Shown piece after piece: positions 7,734 through 14,842 of a stretch of DNA of 22,437 nt. The translations under genes and the position numbers were made by a program. Position 1 is the first letter of the stretch. Every line of letters starts with the position of its first letter. This stretch comes from Betaproteobacteria bacterium (GTDB lineage: Bacteria; Pseudomonadota; Gammaproteobacteria; Burkholderiales; SG8-39), in the NCBI GenBank assembly GCA_027317055.1, contig DAHVFK010000011.1, positions 1-22,437 of the forward strand. Reading direction: 5' to 3'. The notes under the pieces are model-generated. The model searched no databases. It was not told the origin of the DNA and saw only the letters and a list, made by a program, of their open reading frames with translations.

Positions 7734-7804
7734 GCGCTTCTCCTTCGCAGGGGGAGCCGAAATTCTAGCCGAATTGATACACTGCGCACTTTTTTGGATC
7801 CTGC
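7734..7804. promoter_or_regulatory. Divergent promoter region between the SDR and thrH-like genes
   Basis: A 71-base gap between two divergent starts. On the minus strand TAGAAT (7762-7767) resembles a sigma70 -10 box for the SDR/thioesterase unit. On the plus strand TACACT (7778-7783) is a weaker -10 candidate for the phosphatase gene. I see no convincing -35 box for either. The AAGGAG site of the SDR gene is also in this gap. Confidence 0.35.
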
Positions 7805-8416
7805 GTGCAACTCATCTGCCTCGATCTGGAAGGCGTCCTGGTGCCGGAGATCTGGATCGAAGTGTCGAACCGGACCGGCCTCGAGGCGCTCGCGCGCACC
7901 ACGCGCGACGAGCCCGACTACGACAAGCTGATGCGCTACCGGCTCGATCTGCTGCGCCACCACGGCCTGCGCCTGGCCGACATCCAGCAGGTGATCGCGT
8001 CGATGGCGCCGCTCGAGGGCGCGCCCGCGTTTCTCGACGCGCTGCGCGCGCGCTACCAGGTGGTGATCCTGTCCGACACCTTCTACGAGTTTGCCGGCCC
8101 GCTCATGCGCCAGCTCGGGCGTCCGACGCTGTTCTGCCACCGGCTGGAGGTCGGCGCCGACGGCTTCGTCGCCCGCTACCACCTCAGGATGGCGGACCAG
8201 AAGCGCGCCGCGGTGCGCGCCTTCCAGGGGCTCAACTACCGCGTGATCGCGGCCGGCGATTCTTACAACGACACCGCGATGCTCGCCGCGGCCGACGCCG
8301 GCATCTTCTTCCGCCCGCCGCCGGCGATCGCGGCGCAGTTCCCGCAGTTCGGGGTCACGCAAAGCTACCGCGAGCTCGAAGCCGCGATCGGTGCGGCCGC
8401 CGCCCCTATTGCTTGA
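7805..8416 (+). CDS. thrH: ThrH-like HAD phosphatase (phosphoserine phosphatase / homoserine phosphotransferase)
   Basis: HAD-superfamily enzyme of 203 residues, close to the usual ThrH length. In Pseudomonas, ThrH dephosphorylates phosphoserine and can transfer the phosphoryl group to homoserine. Motif I is CLDLEGVLVPEIW at 5-17, with nucleophile Asp7 and Glu9 in place of the general-acid Asp of ordinary HAD phosphatases, a hallmark of ThrH. Motif II is VVILSDTFYEF (86-96, Ser90), the motif III Lys lies in DQKRA (131-135), and motif IV is AAGDSYNDTAML (149-160). The start is GTG; it gives an N-terminus that aligns exactly with the family, though the upstream GGA is a poor ribosome binding site. 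It stands alone between two minus-strand genes and overlaps the aldehyde dehydrogenase tail to tail by 11 bases. A role in serine or threonine metabolism is inferred. Confidence 0.9.
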   Translation: MQLICLDLEGVLVPEIWIEVSNRTGLEALARTTRDEPDYDKLMRYRLDLLRHHGLRLADIQQVIASMAPLEGAPAFLDALRARYQVVILSDTFYEFAGPLMRQLGRPTLFCHRLEVGADGFVARYHLRMADQKRAAVRAFQGLNYRVIAAGDSYNDTAMLAAADAGIFFRPPPAIAAQFPQFGVTQSYRELEAAIGAAAAPIA

Positions 8417-9830
8417 GCTGCAGCGACTTGTACTCGAGGAACTCCTCCAGACCGTAGCTGCCCGCCTCGCGGCCGTGGCCGGACTGCTTGAAGCCGCCGA
8501 AGGGGGCGTTCATGTTAAACGCGCCGCCGTTCACGTCGACCTGACCGGCGCGGATGCGGCGCGCAACTTTCTGCGCGTGCGCCTCGTCCTTGCCCCATAC
8601 CGCGCCCGCCAGACCGTAGGGCGTGTCGTTGGCGATACGAATCGCTTCCTCTTCGTCGGTGTAGGCGATGATGGACAGCACCGGGCCGAAGATCTCCTCC
8701 TGCTCGATGGTCGAGCCGGGCTTGACCTTGCCGAATACCGTCGGCTTGACGAAGTAGCCGCCCGCCACCCCCTCGGGCTGCTCGGCGCCGCCGGCAAGCA
8801 GCTGCGCGCCTTCCTGCACGCCCTTCTGGATGTAGTTGCGCACGCGCTCGCGCTGCGCCGCCGAGGACAGCGGGCCGAGCCGGGTCGTTTCCGACAGCGG
8901 GTCGCCGAGCGTGAAGCCGTTTGCCACTTCCACCGCGATCTTCGCCGCTTCTTCGTATTTCGAAGCCGGCACCAGCATCCTGGTCAGCGCGGTGCAGGTC
9001 TGGCCGGAGTTGAGATAGCAGCCGTTGACCGTGCCCTTCACCGCGGCGGCGAGGTCGGCGTCGTCCAGGATCACCGAGGGCGACTTGCCGCCGAGCTCGA
9101 GCGCGACGCGCTTGACGCCTTGCGCGGCGACTTCCGAAATGCGCTTGCCGGCGCGGGTCGAGCCGGTGAACGAGATCATGTCGACCCCGGGATGGCGCAC
9201 CAGCGCTTCGCCCACCGCCGGGCCGAATCCTGTCACCAGGTTGAACACGCCTTTGGGCAGGCCGGCCGCCTCGATCACCTCGGCCAGCACGAAGGCGTTG
9301 AACGGCGCCACTTCCGAGGGCTTGAGCACTACGGTGCAGCCGGCGGCGAGCGCGGGCGCGACCTTGAGCGCGATCTGGTGCAGCGGGTAGTTCCAGGGCG
9401 TGATCGCGGCGACCACGCCGACCGGCTCGCGCACCACGAGCGAATTGCCCACGCGCTCCTCGAACTTGAATTCCTTGAGCAGCCTGGCGTAGTTGGCGAA
9501 ATTCGCGATCGGCAGCCCGGCCTGGATGCGCCCCGCGAGCTTGATCGGCATGCCGACTTCCTGCGCGATGAGCTTGGCCAGCTCGCCGGCGCGCGCCTTC
9601 AGGCCGGCGGAGATCTTTTCCAGCCATTCGGCGCGCTTCTCGACCGGAGTGTGCGACCAGCCCTCGAGCGCGGCGCGCGCGGCGGTGACCGCCGCTTCGG
9701 CGTCCTTCTCGTCTCCGGCCGGGACCTTGCCCATCACTTCACCGCTGCCCGCGTTGTGGACTTCGATCGCTTCCTTGCCGGACGGAGCGACCCAGTGGCC
9801 GCCGATGTAGAACTTGTCGCGCGAGTGCAT
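8406..9830 (-). CDS. NAD(P)-dependent aldehyde dehydrogenase
   Basis: Oxidises an aldehyde to the carboxylic acid through a thiohemiacetal. The 474-residue protein is complete. Catalytic and cofactor residues are all visible: Asn147 in TPWNYP, Lys170 in LKPSE, the cofactor-binding FTGSTRAG at 221-228, Glu245 in LELGGKSP, nucleophile Cys279 in NSGQTCTA, and EEIFGPVLS at 378-386. A textbook AAGGAGG lies 5 bases before the ATG. It is divergent from the zinc alcohol dehydrogenase 83 bases away, and the two could together convert an alcohol to an acid ready for CoA ligation. Chain length or aromatic preference cannot be judged from the sequence. Confidence 0.95.
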   Translation of the reverse strand: MHSRDKFYIGGHWVAPSGKEAIEVHNAGSGEVMGKVPAGDEKDAEAAVTAARAALEGWSHTPVEKRAEWLEKISAGLKARAGELAKLIAQEVGMPIKLAGRIQAGLPIANFANYARLLKEFKFEERVGNSLVVREPVGVVAAITPWNYPLHQIALKVAPALAAGCTVVLKPSEVAPFNAFVLAEVIEAAGLPKGVFNLVTGFGPAVGEALVRHPGVDMISFTGSTRAGKRISEVAAQGVKRVALELGGKSPSVILDDADLAAAVKGTVNGCYLNSGQTCTALTRMLVPASKYEEAAKIAVEVANGFTLGDPLSETTRLGPLSSAAQRERVRNYIQKGVQEGAQLLAGGAEQPEGVAGGYFVKPTVFGKVKPGSTIEQEEIFGPVLSIIAYTDEEEAIRIANDTPYGLAGAVWGKDEAHAQKVARRIRAGQVDVNGGAFNMNAPFGGFKQSGHGREAGSYGLEEFLEYKSLQLKQ

Positions 9831-9913
9831 CTGAACCTCCTTGTCGAGGGGCGTATTTTAGCCGAGCGGCCGCGCTATACTCCGCGGCAAGATCGGACAG
9901 GGAGATATATTGC
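9831..9913. promoter_or_regulatory. Divergent promoter region between aldehyde and alcohol dehydrogenase genes
   Basis: On the plus strand TATACT (9876-9881) is a good -10 candidate for the alcohol dehydrogenase, 33 bases before its ATG. On the minus strand TAAAAT (9855-9860) is a -10 candidate for the aldehyde dehydrogenase. Neither has a clear -35 partner. Ribosome binding sites are AAGGAGG (minus, 9836-9842) and AGGGAG (plus, 9899-9904). Confidence 0.4.
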
Positions 9914-11020
9914 ATGGGGCAATCCGCACGGGCCGTCGTGTGCCGCGAACTGAACAAGCCGGTGGTGGTCGAGTCGATCACGGTCGACCCGCCGCAGCGC
10001 GGCGAGGTGATGGTGAAACTCGGCGCCTGCGGCGTGTGCCACTCCGACCTGTCGGCGACCAACGGCACCATCCCGCTGCCGCCGCCGCTGGTGCTCGGGC
10101 ACGAGGCGGCCGGCGAGGTGATCGCGCTGGGCGAGGGCGTCACCGAACTCGCCGTCGGCGATCACGTGGTGTCGTCGTTCATCTACATGTGCGGCAAATG
10201 CCGCTTCTGCTCGATGGGCCGGCCGGTGCTGTGCGTCGAGCAAGGCAAGGCGCTGACCACGCTGCCGGACGGCACGCTGCGCACTCGGGACGCGCAGGGC
10301 CAGCCGCTGAACATTTTCTCGGGCTGCGGAGTGATGGCCGAGGTCGCGACGCTGCACGTCGACAATGTGGTCAAGATCGATCCCGGGATTCCCTTCGACC
10401 GCGCGGCGCTGGTCGGTTGCGCGGTGACCACCGGCGTGGGCGCGGTGTTCAACACCGCGCGCGTGGTTCCGGGCGCGAGCGTGGCGGTGTTCGGCTGCGG
10501 CGGAGTCGGCTTGAACGTGATCCAGGGCGCCGCGATCGCGGGCGCCGGGCGCATCGTCGCGATCGACTCGGTGGAATCGAAGCTCGAGCTGGCACGAAAA
10601 TTCGGCGCCACCGACGCGCTGCTGGCCAAGCCGGGCGAAGACCTGACCAAGCCGCTCAAGAAGCTGACCGGTGGCGGTGCTGACTACGCCTTCGAGTGCG
10701 TCGGCAGCGGCGAACTCGCGGCGGCGGCCTACAGGGCGACCGGGCGCGGCGGAGTCACGGTGGTGGTCGGGGTCGCCAAGCCCGGCGACTCGACTTCGGT
10801 GCGCACGATGACACTGCCGTTCGAGGAGAAGACGCTCACCGGCAGCTACTTCGGCTCGTGCGTGCCGCGCATCGACTTTCCGCGCATGCTCGGGCTTTAC
10901 ATGCAGGGCAAGCTCAAGCTGGATGAGCTGATCACGCGGCGTTATTCGATCGACGAGGCGCCGCAGGCGTTCGCAGACCTGGAGTCGGGGAAGAACGCGC
11001 GCGGCGTGATCGTATTCTGA
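9914..11020 (+). CDS. Zinc-dependent alcohol dehydrogenase (class III-like MDR)
   Basis: Medium-chain zinc dehydrogenase of 368 residues, oxidising a primary or secondary alcohol with NAD. Catalytic zinc ligands are Cys42 (with His43 next to it), His63-Glu64 in LGHEAAGE and Cys169 in VGCAVTTG. The structural zinc is held by Cys93, Cys96, Cys99 and Cys107. The Rossmann motif VFGCGGVG is at 192-199, and Asp218 at the end of the second strand favours NAD over NADP. AGGGAG lies 9 bases before the ATG. The response-regulator/cyclase gene begins one base after its stop, so the two are probably co-transcribed. Divergence from an aldehyde dehydrogenase suggests a shared alcohol-to-acid route; the substrate is unknown. 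Confidence 0.94.
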   Translation: MGQSARAVVCRELNKPVVVESITVDPPQRGEVMVKLGACGVCHSDLSATNGTIPLPPPLVLGHEAAGEVIALGEGVTELAVGDHVVSSFIYMCGKCRFCSMGRPVLCVEQGKALTTLPDGTLRTRDAQGQPLNIFSGCGVMAEVATLHVDNVVKIDPGIPFDRAALVGCAVTTGVGAVFNTARVVPGASVAVFGCGGVGLNVIQGAAIAGAGRIVAIDSVESKLELARKFGATDALLAKPGEDLTKPLKKLTGGGADYAFECVGSGELAAAAYRATGRGGVTVVVGVAKPGDSTSVRTMTLPFEEKTLTGSYFGSCVPRIDFPRMLGLYMQGKLKLDELITRRYSIDEAPQAFADLESGKNARGVIVF

Positions 11021-11021
11021 G

Positions 11022-12146
11022 ATGGCCGCGGTGGATCCGGCCACGGGGCGCATCCTGGTCGTCGACGACCAGCGCACCAACGTCGAGTTGATGGCGGATC
11101 TGCTGACCCAGCGCGGCTACGAGGTGCACACCGCGCTCGACGGCGAGCGGGCGCTCGAGATCGTTGGCAGCGAGCCGCTCGACCTGGTGGTGTCGGACAT
11201 CATGATGCCGGGCCTCGACGGCTACGAGCTGTGCCGCCGCCTGCGCGCCGGCGCCCGGACCGCGCTGCTGCCGGTGGTGCTCGTGACCTCGCTCGATCCG
11301 CAGGCCGAGCGCATCAGGGGGATCGAGGCCGGCGCGGACGATTTCCTGTCCAAGCCGGTTAACTGGACCGAGTTGTTCGCGCGCGTGAGGTCGCTCTTGC
11401 GCGTCAAGGCGCTGCAGGACGAGGTGCGGCGCCAGGCCGAGGCGCTGCGCGAATGGAACGCCAAGCTCGAGGAACGCGTCGGGCAGCAGGTGACCGCGAT
11501 CCAGCGCCTCGGGCGCCTGAAGCGCTTTTTCTCCCCGCAGGTGGCAGAGGCCATCGTCGCCGGCGGCGAGGAGATCCTGCGCCCGCACCGGTGCGAGATC
11601 ACCGCGGTGTTCCTCGACTTGCGCGGCTTCACCGCGTTCACCGACCGCGCCGACCCGGAGGAGGTGCTCGAGTTGCTGCGTGCCTACCACCGCACGCTGG
11701 GGCAGATCGTGGCCGAGTTCGGCGGCACGCTGGAGCACTTTGCGGGCGATGGCGTGATGATCTTCTTCAACGATCCTTTCCCGGTCGACCGTGCCGCGGA
11801 GCGCTCGGTGCGCATGGCGCTCGCGCTGCAGCAGGCCTTCACCCCGATCGCGCAGGCCTGGGCGAAGCTCGGGCAGGAGGTGGGGCTGGGGATCGGCATC
11901 GCGCAGGGCGAGGCCACGCTCGGCGTGATCGGCTTCGAGCAGCGCTGGGAATACGCCGCGATCGGCAACGTGCCGAACCTCGCCGCGCGGCTGTGCGGCG
12001 AGGCCCGCGCCGGTGAGATCATCGTCGACGCGCAGACCGAGGCCGAGCTCGCCCAGCTGGCGCAGACCGACCAGGTCGGGCCGCTGAAGCTGCGCGGCTT
12101 CGCCCAACCGGTGCCTGCGTTCCGGGTCACAGCGCTTAGGGGATGA
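11022..12146 (+). CDS. Response regulator fused to a class III nucleotidyl cyclase
   Basis: Two-domain signalling protein, 374 residues, with no membrane segment. The receiver domain (about 9-128) has acidic Asp15/Asp16, phospho-acceptor Asp59 in VVSDIMMPG, Thr89 and Lys111. A charged helical linker (about 128-165, likely coiled coil) joins it to a class III cyclase homology domain (about 188-374). Both metal-binding Asp residues are kept: Asp199 in FLDLRGFT and Asp243 in AGDGVMIFF. The transition-state Asn319 and Arg323 are in NLAARL. The adenine-selecting Lys position is His239 and its Asp/Thr partner position is Ala312, so ATP cannot be assumed as substrate. The ATG lies one base after the alcohol dehydrogenase stop. 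No histidine kinase is encoded nearby. Output as cAMP, cGMP or none is open. Confidence 0.9.
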   Translation: MAAVDPATGRILVVDDQRTNVELMADLLTQRGYEVHTALDGERALEIVGSEPLDLVVSDIMMPGLDGYELCRRLRAGARTALLPVVLVTSLDPQAERIRGIEAGADDFLSKPVNWTELFARVRSLLRVKALQDEVRRQAEALREWNAKLEERVGQQVTAIQRLGRLKRFFSPQVAEAIVAGGEEILRPHRCEITAVFLDLRGFTAFTDRADPEEVLELLRAYHRTLGQIVAEFGGTLEHFAGDGVMIFFNDPFPVDRAAERSVRMALALQQAFTPIAQAWAKLGQEVGLGIGIAQGEATLGVIGFEQRWEYAAIGNVPNLAARLCGEARAGEIIVDAQTEAELAQLAQTDQVGPLKLRGFAQPVPAFRVTALRG

Positions 12147-12147
12147 G

Positions 12148-12170
12148 AAATCGGGGTCAGACCACGATTT
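12148..12170. repeat. Near-perfect 23-base palindrome (REP-like) after the cyclase gene
   Basis: Outer arms AAATCG and CGATTT enclose GGGGTC-A-GACCAC, giving 11 opposed positions around a central A with a single mismatch. It begins one base after the cyclase stop. The core GGGGTCAGACC is a motif I recall as repeated between genes in betaproteobacteria, sometimes near REP-associated transposases. No second copy was noticed in this window. It could act as a transcription terminator hairpin or an insertion target; there is no T-tract. Confidence 0.5.
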
Positions 12171-12541
12171 CGAAGAATCTTGGCACTGGCTGGTAGCCCT
12201 GCCGCTGCCCTAATTGGTCTCCGACGACTGGCTGCTTACCCGAAGCGTCTATTCCCGCCGAGTGTAAGGACGTGGTTCGAGCCGTACTCGGGGACCCAAA
12301 CCAGCCACCAGCTACTCGCTACTCGCCAAAGCATACGTCCGCGACAATCAACTTCGGTCCGGACGGATTAGGCTGAGCTGATCGTTCGCTCCACACCGAA
12401 GCATCTGCAGCGCCCCCCGTCCATACTTCGCCAGATCCAACGGCGAAAGGAATAATTCTGTGAACCTTATCCAGAAAATATCTTGCGACAGCGACGGCAT
12501 TGTTTGGCGCCATGAGCGCCTAGGCGCGGACGAATTCCACC
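12171..12541. other. Gene-free stretch of lower GC content
   Basis: No credible gene was found on either strand. The short open frames here lack ribosome binding sites and recognisable motifs. The base composition is visibly more AT-rich than the catabolic genes. This stretch marks the left edge of the hydrolase/ABM/ArsR island and must hold that operon's promoter, but no clear -35/-10 pair could be picked out. Confidence 0.5.
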
Positions 12542-13501
12542 ATGAATAGGAGTAACTCGGCGTTGGCACCTTCAAGAGAAATGGTCCGTCTGGGCGCACC
12601 TGGCCAACCGACGCTTGCGCTGCAAGTGCAGCGCCCGAATGCCGCACCTCCGGCCGCGCTGGGCGCAGGTGACGTCATTTACGTGCATGGCGCGACGTTT
12701 GGTGCGGACCTGTCAATCTTCTATCGCTTCGAGGGTCGGTCATGGGCTGATGAAATAAACGATGTCGGCTTGACCGTCTGGGGCTTCGATTTTGCGGGGT
12801 ACGGTGGATCGGACCGCTATCCACAAGATGGAGACCGACCGGCAGGCCGCATGGACGATGTCATTCCGCAACTTCGCCGTGTCGTCGCCGCTGCGCGCGC
12901 GCGCAATAGCGACCGCCCGATCGCTCTCGTCGCTCATTCCTGGGGTGGATCTGTGGCCGCGCGCTTCGCGGGGATGTATCCCCAGGACGTGAAGGCGCTA
13001 GTCCTGTTTGCGCCATTTGTGACGAGAGCACTAGGCGCCAAGCCAGCGGTTGCCGCGGCGCACCCGTCACACTACCCGCTTACGCTGTGGGCGCAGTACC
13101 GTCGCTTCATCGAAGACGTTCCGCGCGGACAGCCGCAAGTGCTCAGCGAGGCGCACTTCCAGGCATGGGGCGCTGCCTACCTCGCCGCCGACCCAGGGGC
13201 TGTGGAGCGGGTGCCGCTGTCGGTGATAACGCCATTCGGCCCGCTGGCCGACATCGGTGCGCTGTGGTCGGGCCAGCAACTTTATGATCCGTCTCTAATT
13301 GTTGCTCCAACGCTAACGATACGCGGTGAGTGGGACTCGCTGTTCGCCGATGCAGATGCGGGCCGCTTGCTAGCCGGGCTGGGCAGCCGGGACAAGGCCG
13401 ACATCAAAATCGAGCACGCCACGCACCTTATGCACCTGGAATCGCAACGCACGGTGCTTCACAATAGGGTCAACGCGTTTCTGGAAAGGACGATGAAATG
13501 A
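12542..13501 (+). CDS. Alpha/beta hydrolase
   Basis: Serine hydrolase of the alpha/beta fold, 319 residues; substrate unknown (ester, lactone or similar). The oxyanion segment is VIYVHGATFGAD at 45-56. The nucleophile elbow AHSWGGS at 131-137 holds Ser133, the acid is probably Asp265 in RGEWDSLF, and the base His295 in EHATHLMHLE. There is no signal peptide, so it is cytoplasmic. The start is uncertain: ATG 12542 has no upstream ribosome site, while TTG at 12563 has TAGGAG about 10 bases before it and ATG at 12581 has a weak AAGAGA. The stop overlaps the next start as ATGA. Codon use is less GC-extreme than in flanking genes, pointing to separate origin. The ArsR-type gene two positions downstream likely controls it. 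Confidence 0.87.
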   Translation: MNRSNSALAPSREMVRLGAPGQPTLALQVQRPNAAPPAALGAGDVIYVHGATFGADLSIFYRFEGRSWADEINDVGLTVWGFDFAGYGGSDRYPQDGDRPAGRMDDVIPQLRRVVAAARARNSDRPIALVAHSWGGSVAARFAGMYPQDVKALVLFAPFVTRALGAKPAVAAAHPSHYPLTLWAQYRRFIEDVPRGQPQVLSEAHFQAWGAAYLAADPGAVERVPLSVITPFGPLADIGALWSGQQLYDPSLIVAPTLTIRGEWDSLFADADAGRLLAGLGSRDKADIKIEHATHLMHLESQRTVLHNRVNAFLERTMK

Positions 13502-13881
13502 TCGCGGTCATCTTCGAAGTGGAACCCAGTAAGAGCGGCCACGCCGCGTATCTCGAACACGCGGCGCGACTGCGGCCGATGCTCGAGCGGATCGATGGCT
13601 TCATTTCGATTGAGCGCTTTCAGAGCCTAACCAACCCGCATAAGCTCGTATCGCTCTCCTTCTGGAGGGACGAAGCGTCGGTACGCGCTTGGCGCGAGCA
13701 CACCGAACACCGTGCGACACAGGCGGCCGGCCGCGCCTGGATCTTCGACGACTATCGGCTGCGCGTCGCGACCGTGCTGCGCGACTACGGGCTGTACGAG
13801 CGAGACGAGGCGCCGCCATTCCACGCGCCAGTCGAGCGGCGCACCCGTTCGTGCCCCATGCTACCGCCGGTGGCTCTGTGA
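13498..13881 (+). CDS. ABM-domain (antibiotic biosynthesis monooxygenase-like) protein
   Basis: Small dimeric ferredoxin-like protein, 127 residues. The ABM core is complete: MIAVIFEVEP strand, helix with YLEHAARLRPMLE, DGFISIERFQSL (33-44), LVSLSFWRDEASVRAWREH (50-68) and a closing strand DYRLRVATVLRDY. Relatives include cofactor-free oxygenases, heme-degrading enzymes and many stress-response proteins of unknown role, so a monooxygenase function is not proven. The last 25 or so residues are Pro/Arg-rich and outside the domain. Translation is coupled on both sides: ATGA with the hydrolase and TGATG with the regulator. Its constant pairing here with a hydrolase and an ArsR protein suggests a small degradation or detoxification unit. 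Confidence 0.87.
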   Translation: MIAVIFEVEPSKSGHAAYLEHAARLRPMLERIDGFISIERFQSLTNPHKLVSLSFWRDEASVRAWREHTEHRATQAAGRAWIFDDYRLRVATVLRDYGLYERDEAPPFHAPVERRTRSCPMLPPVAL

Positions 13882-14591
13882 TGACTCCGGGCATGCAGCC
13901 GCGCTTTGCACGCGTGGCGGCGGCCATTGGCGATCCGACGCGCGCGCTCATGCTATCGCGACTGCTCGACGGCCGTTGCTACACCGCCAAGGATCTTGCC
14001 GAGCACGCGCGGGTCGCCGCGTCCACCGCGTCACAGCACCTGCGATTGCTGATCGATGAACGCCTCGCGCGGGTGCGCGCACAAGGCCGACATCGCTATT
14101 TCACGTTGGCCGACGGAAACGTTGCGGAGGCGTTGGAGGCTTTGCTGCGCGTTGCCGACGGTGCGTTGCCGGAAACGACTCGCTGGCAAGCACCCGCCAT
14201 GCGCGGCCTGCGTTATGCGCGAAGCTGCTACGGGCATCTTGCGGGCGAGCTCGGGGTTCGCCTGTGCCAATCCTTCGCGCAGCGGGGTTGGGTGCGCGCG
14301 ACCGAGGGCGATGGGCACGACTACCCGTTGACGCCCACCGGTGTCGCCGCGCTGAAGCAGTTGAACCTGTCGATCAGCGCCGGCGCGGACTCGTCGGGCA
14401 GGCGGATGCTGTATGGTTGCGTCGATTGGTCTGAGCGACGGGATCACTTCGCCGGGCCGCTGGCGGTGGCAATGCTGGATGCGTTTATCAAATGGGGTTG
14501 GCTGCGAAGGGATGCCGAGTCGAGGGCATTGCATGTGACGACGATTGGAAAGGCCAGGCTGGAGGCGTCACTGATCGGAACTAACCGTTGA
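13881..14591 (+). CDS. ArsR-family winged-helix transcriptional regulator with C-terminal domain
   Basis: DNA-binding regulator of 236 residues, about twice the size of a minimal ArsR protein. The winged helix covers about 8-76: FARVAAAIGDPTRALMLSRL, then the recognition-helix region VAASTASQHLRLL (45-57) and the wing RVRAQGRHRYFTLAD. The C-terminal half (about 105-230) has the conserved CYGHLAGELGVRL (116-128) and CVDWSERRDHFAG (180-192) motifs known from a larger ArsR-like subfamily. Cys116 and Cys180 lie in these motifs and could serve as metal or redox sensors, but no classic CxCxxC metal site is present. ATG at 13881 overlaps the previous stop as TGATG; GTG at 13878 is an in-frame alternative. 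It probably autoregulates this three-gene unit. Confidence 0.88.
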   Translation: MTPGMQPRFARVAAAIGDPTRALMLSRLLDGRCYTAKDLAEHARVAASTASQHLRLLIDERLARVRAQGRHRYFTLADGNVAEALEALLRVADGALPETTRWQAPAMRGLRYARSCYGHLAGELGVRLCQSFAQRGWVRATEGDGHDYPLTPTGVAALKQLNLSISAGADSSGRRMLYGCVDWSERRDHFAGPLAVAMLDAFIKWGWLRRDAESRALHVTTIGKARLEASLIGTNR

Positions 14592-14842
14592 TCCGCAAAC
14601 TTAGGGAAGTGCCCGCGCGCGCTCTCCCTCTCCCTCTCTTGCGCTCGATCGACCGCGAGCGGGCCGAAAGCGCACACTTTAGCGGCACCCATATCACCCA
14701 ACAGTGCCCAGTTTTGACCGCATCGGGGAGCCAACACGGGCTCTAACGAGCATTTATTGAATACCCGCATTTCGTCGATGGAAGGCGCTGAATGTCGGCG
14801 CGCCCGGCAGGACTGGGACCGAGAACCCCTCGGTTCACATTT
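14592..14842. other. Non-coding right edge of the island
   Basis: A 251-base gap between tail-to-tail genes. It contains an uninterrupted pyrimidine run with CTCTCC repeats at 14622-14640, and otherwise nothing recognisable as a gene or RNA. Confidence 0.5.
14818..14834 (-). terminator. Possible hairpin after the ketopantoate-reductase-like gene
   Basis: On the minus strand ACCGAG and CTCGGT can pair over a 5-base loop, starting 8 bases after the TAA stop. There is no following T-tract, so it is at best a weak or Rho-assisted terminator. Confidence 0.25.

Noticed and set aside
8391..9953. 520-codon plus-strand open frame opposite the aldehyde dehydrogenase
   Set aside because: Antisense shadow; the minus strand has all aldehyde dehydrogenase catalytic residues and a strong ribosome site.
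12319..12513. Minus-strand 64-codon open frame whose first residues (NAVAVARYFLDKV) recall SocA/DUF4065 antitoxin N-termini
   Set aside because: The resemblance stops after about 15 residues and no ribosome site is seen; too little to call a gene or a pseudogene.
12532..12544. GAATTC followed by CACCATG before the hydrolase, resembling a cloning site with a Kozak sequence
   Set aside because: The surrounding DNA is continuous natural-looking sequence with no vector features; most likely chance.
14622..14640. Pyrimidine run of CTCTCC repeats
   Set aside because: Too short to be a meaningful repeat array; noted only as part of the gap.
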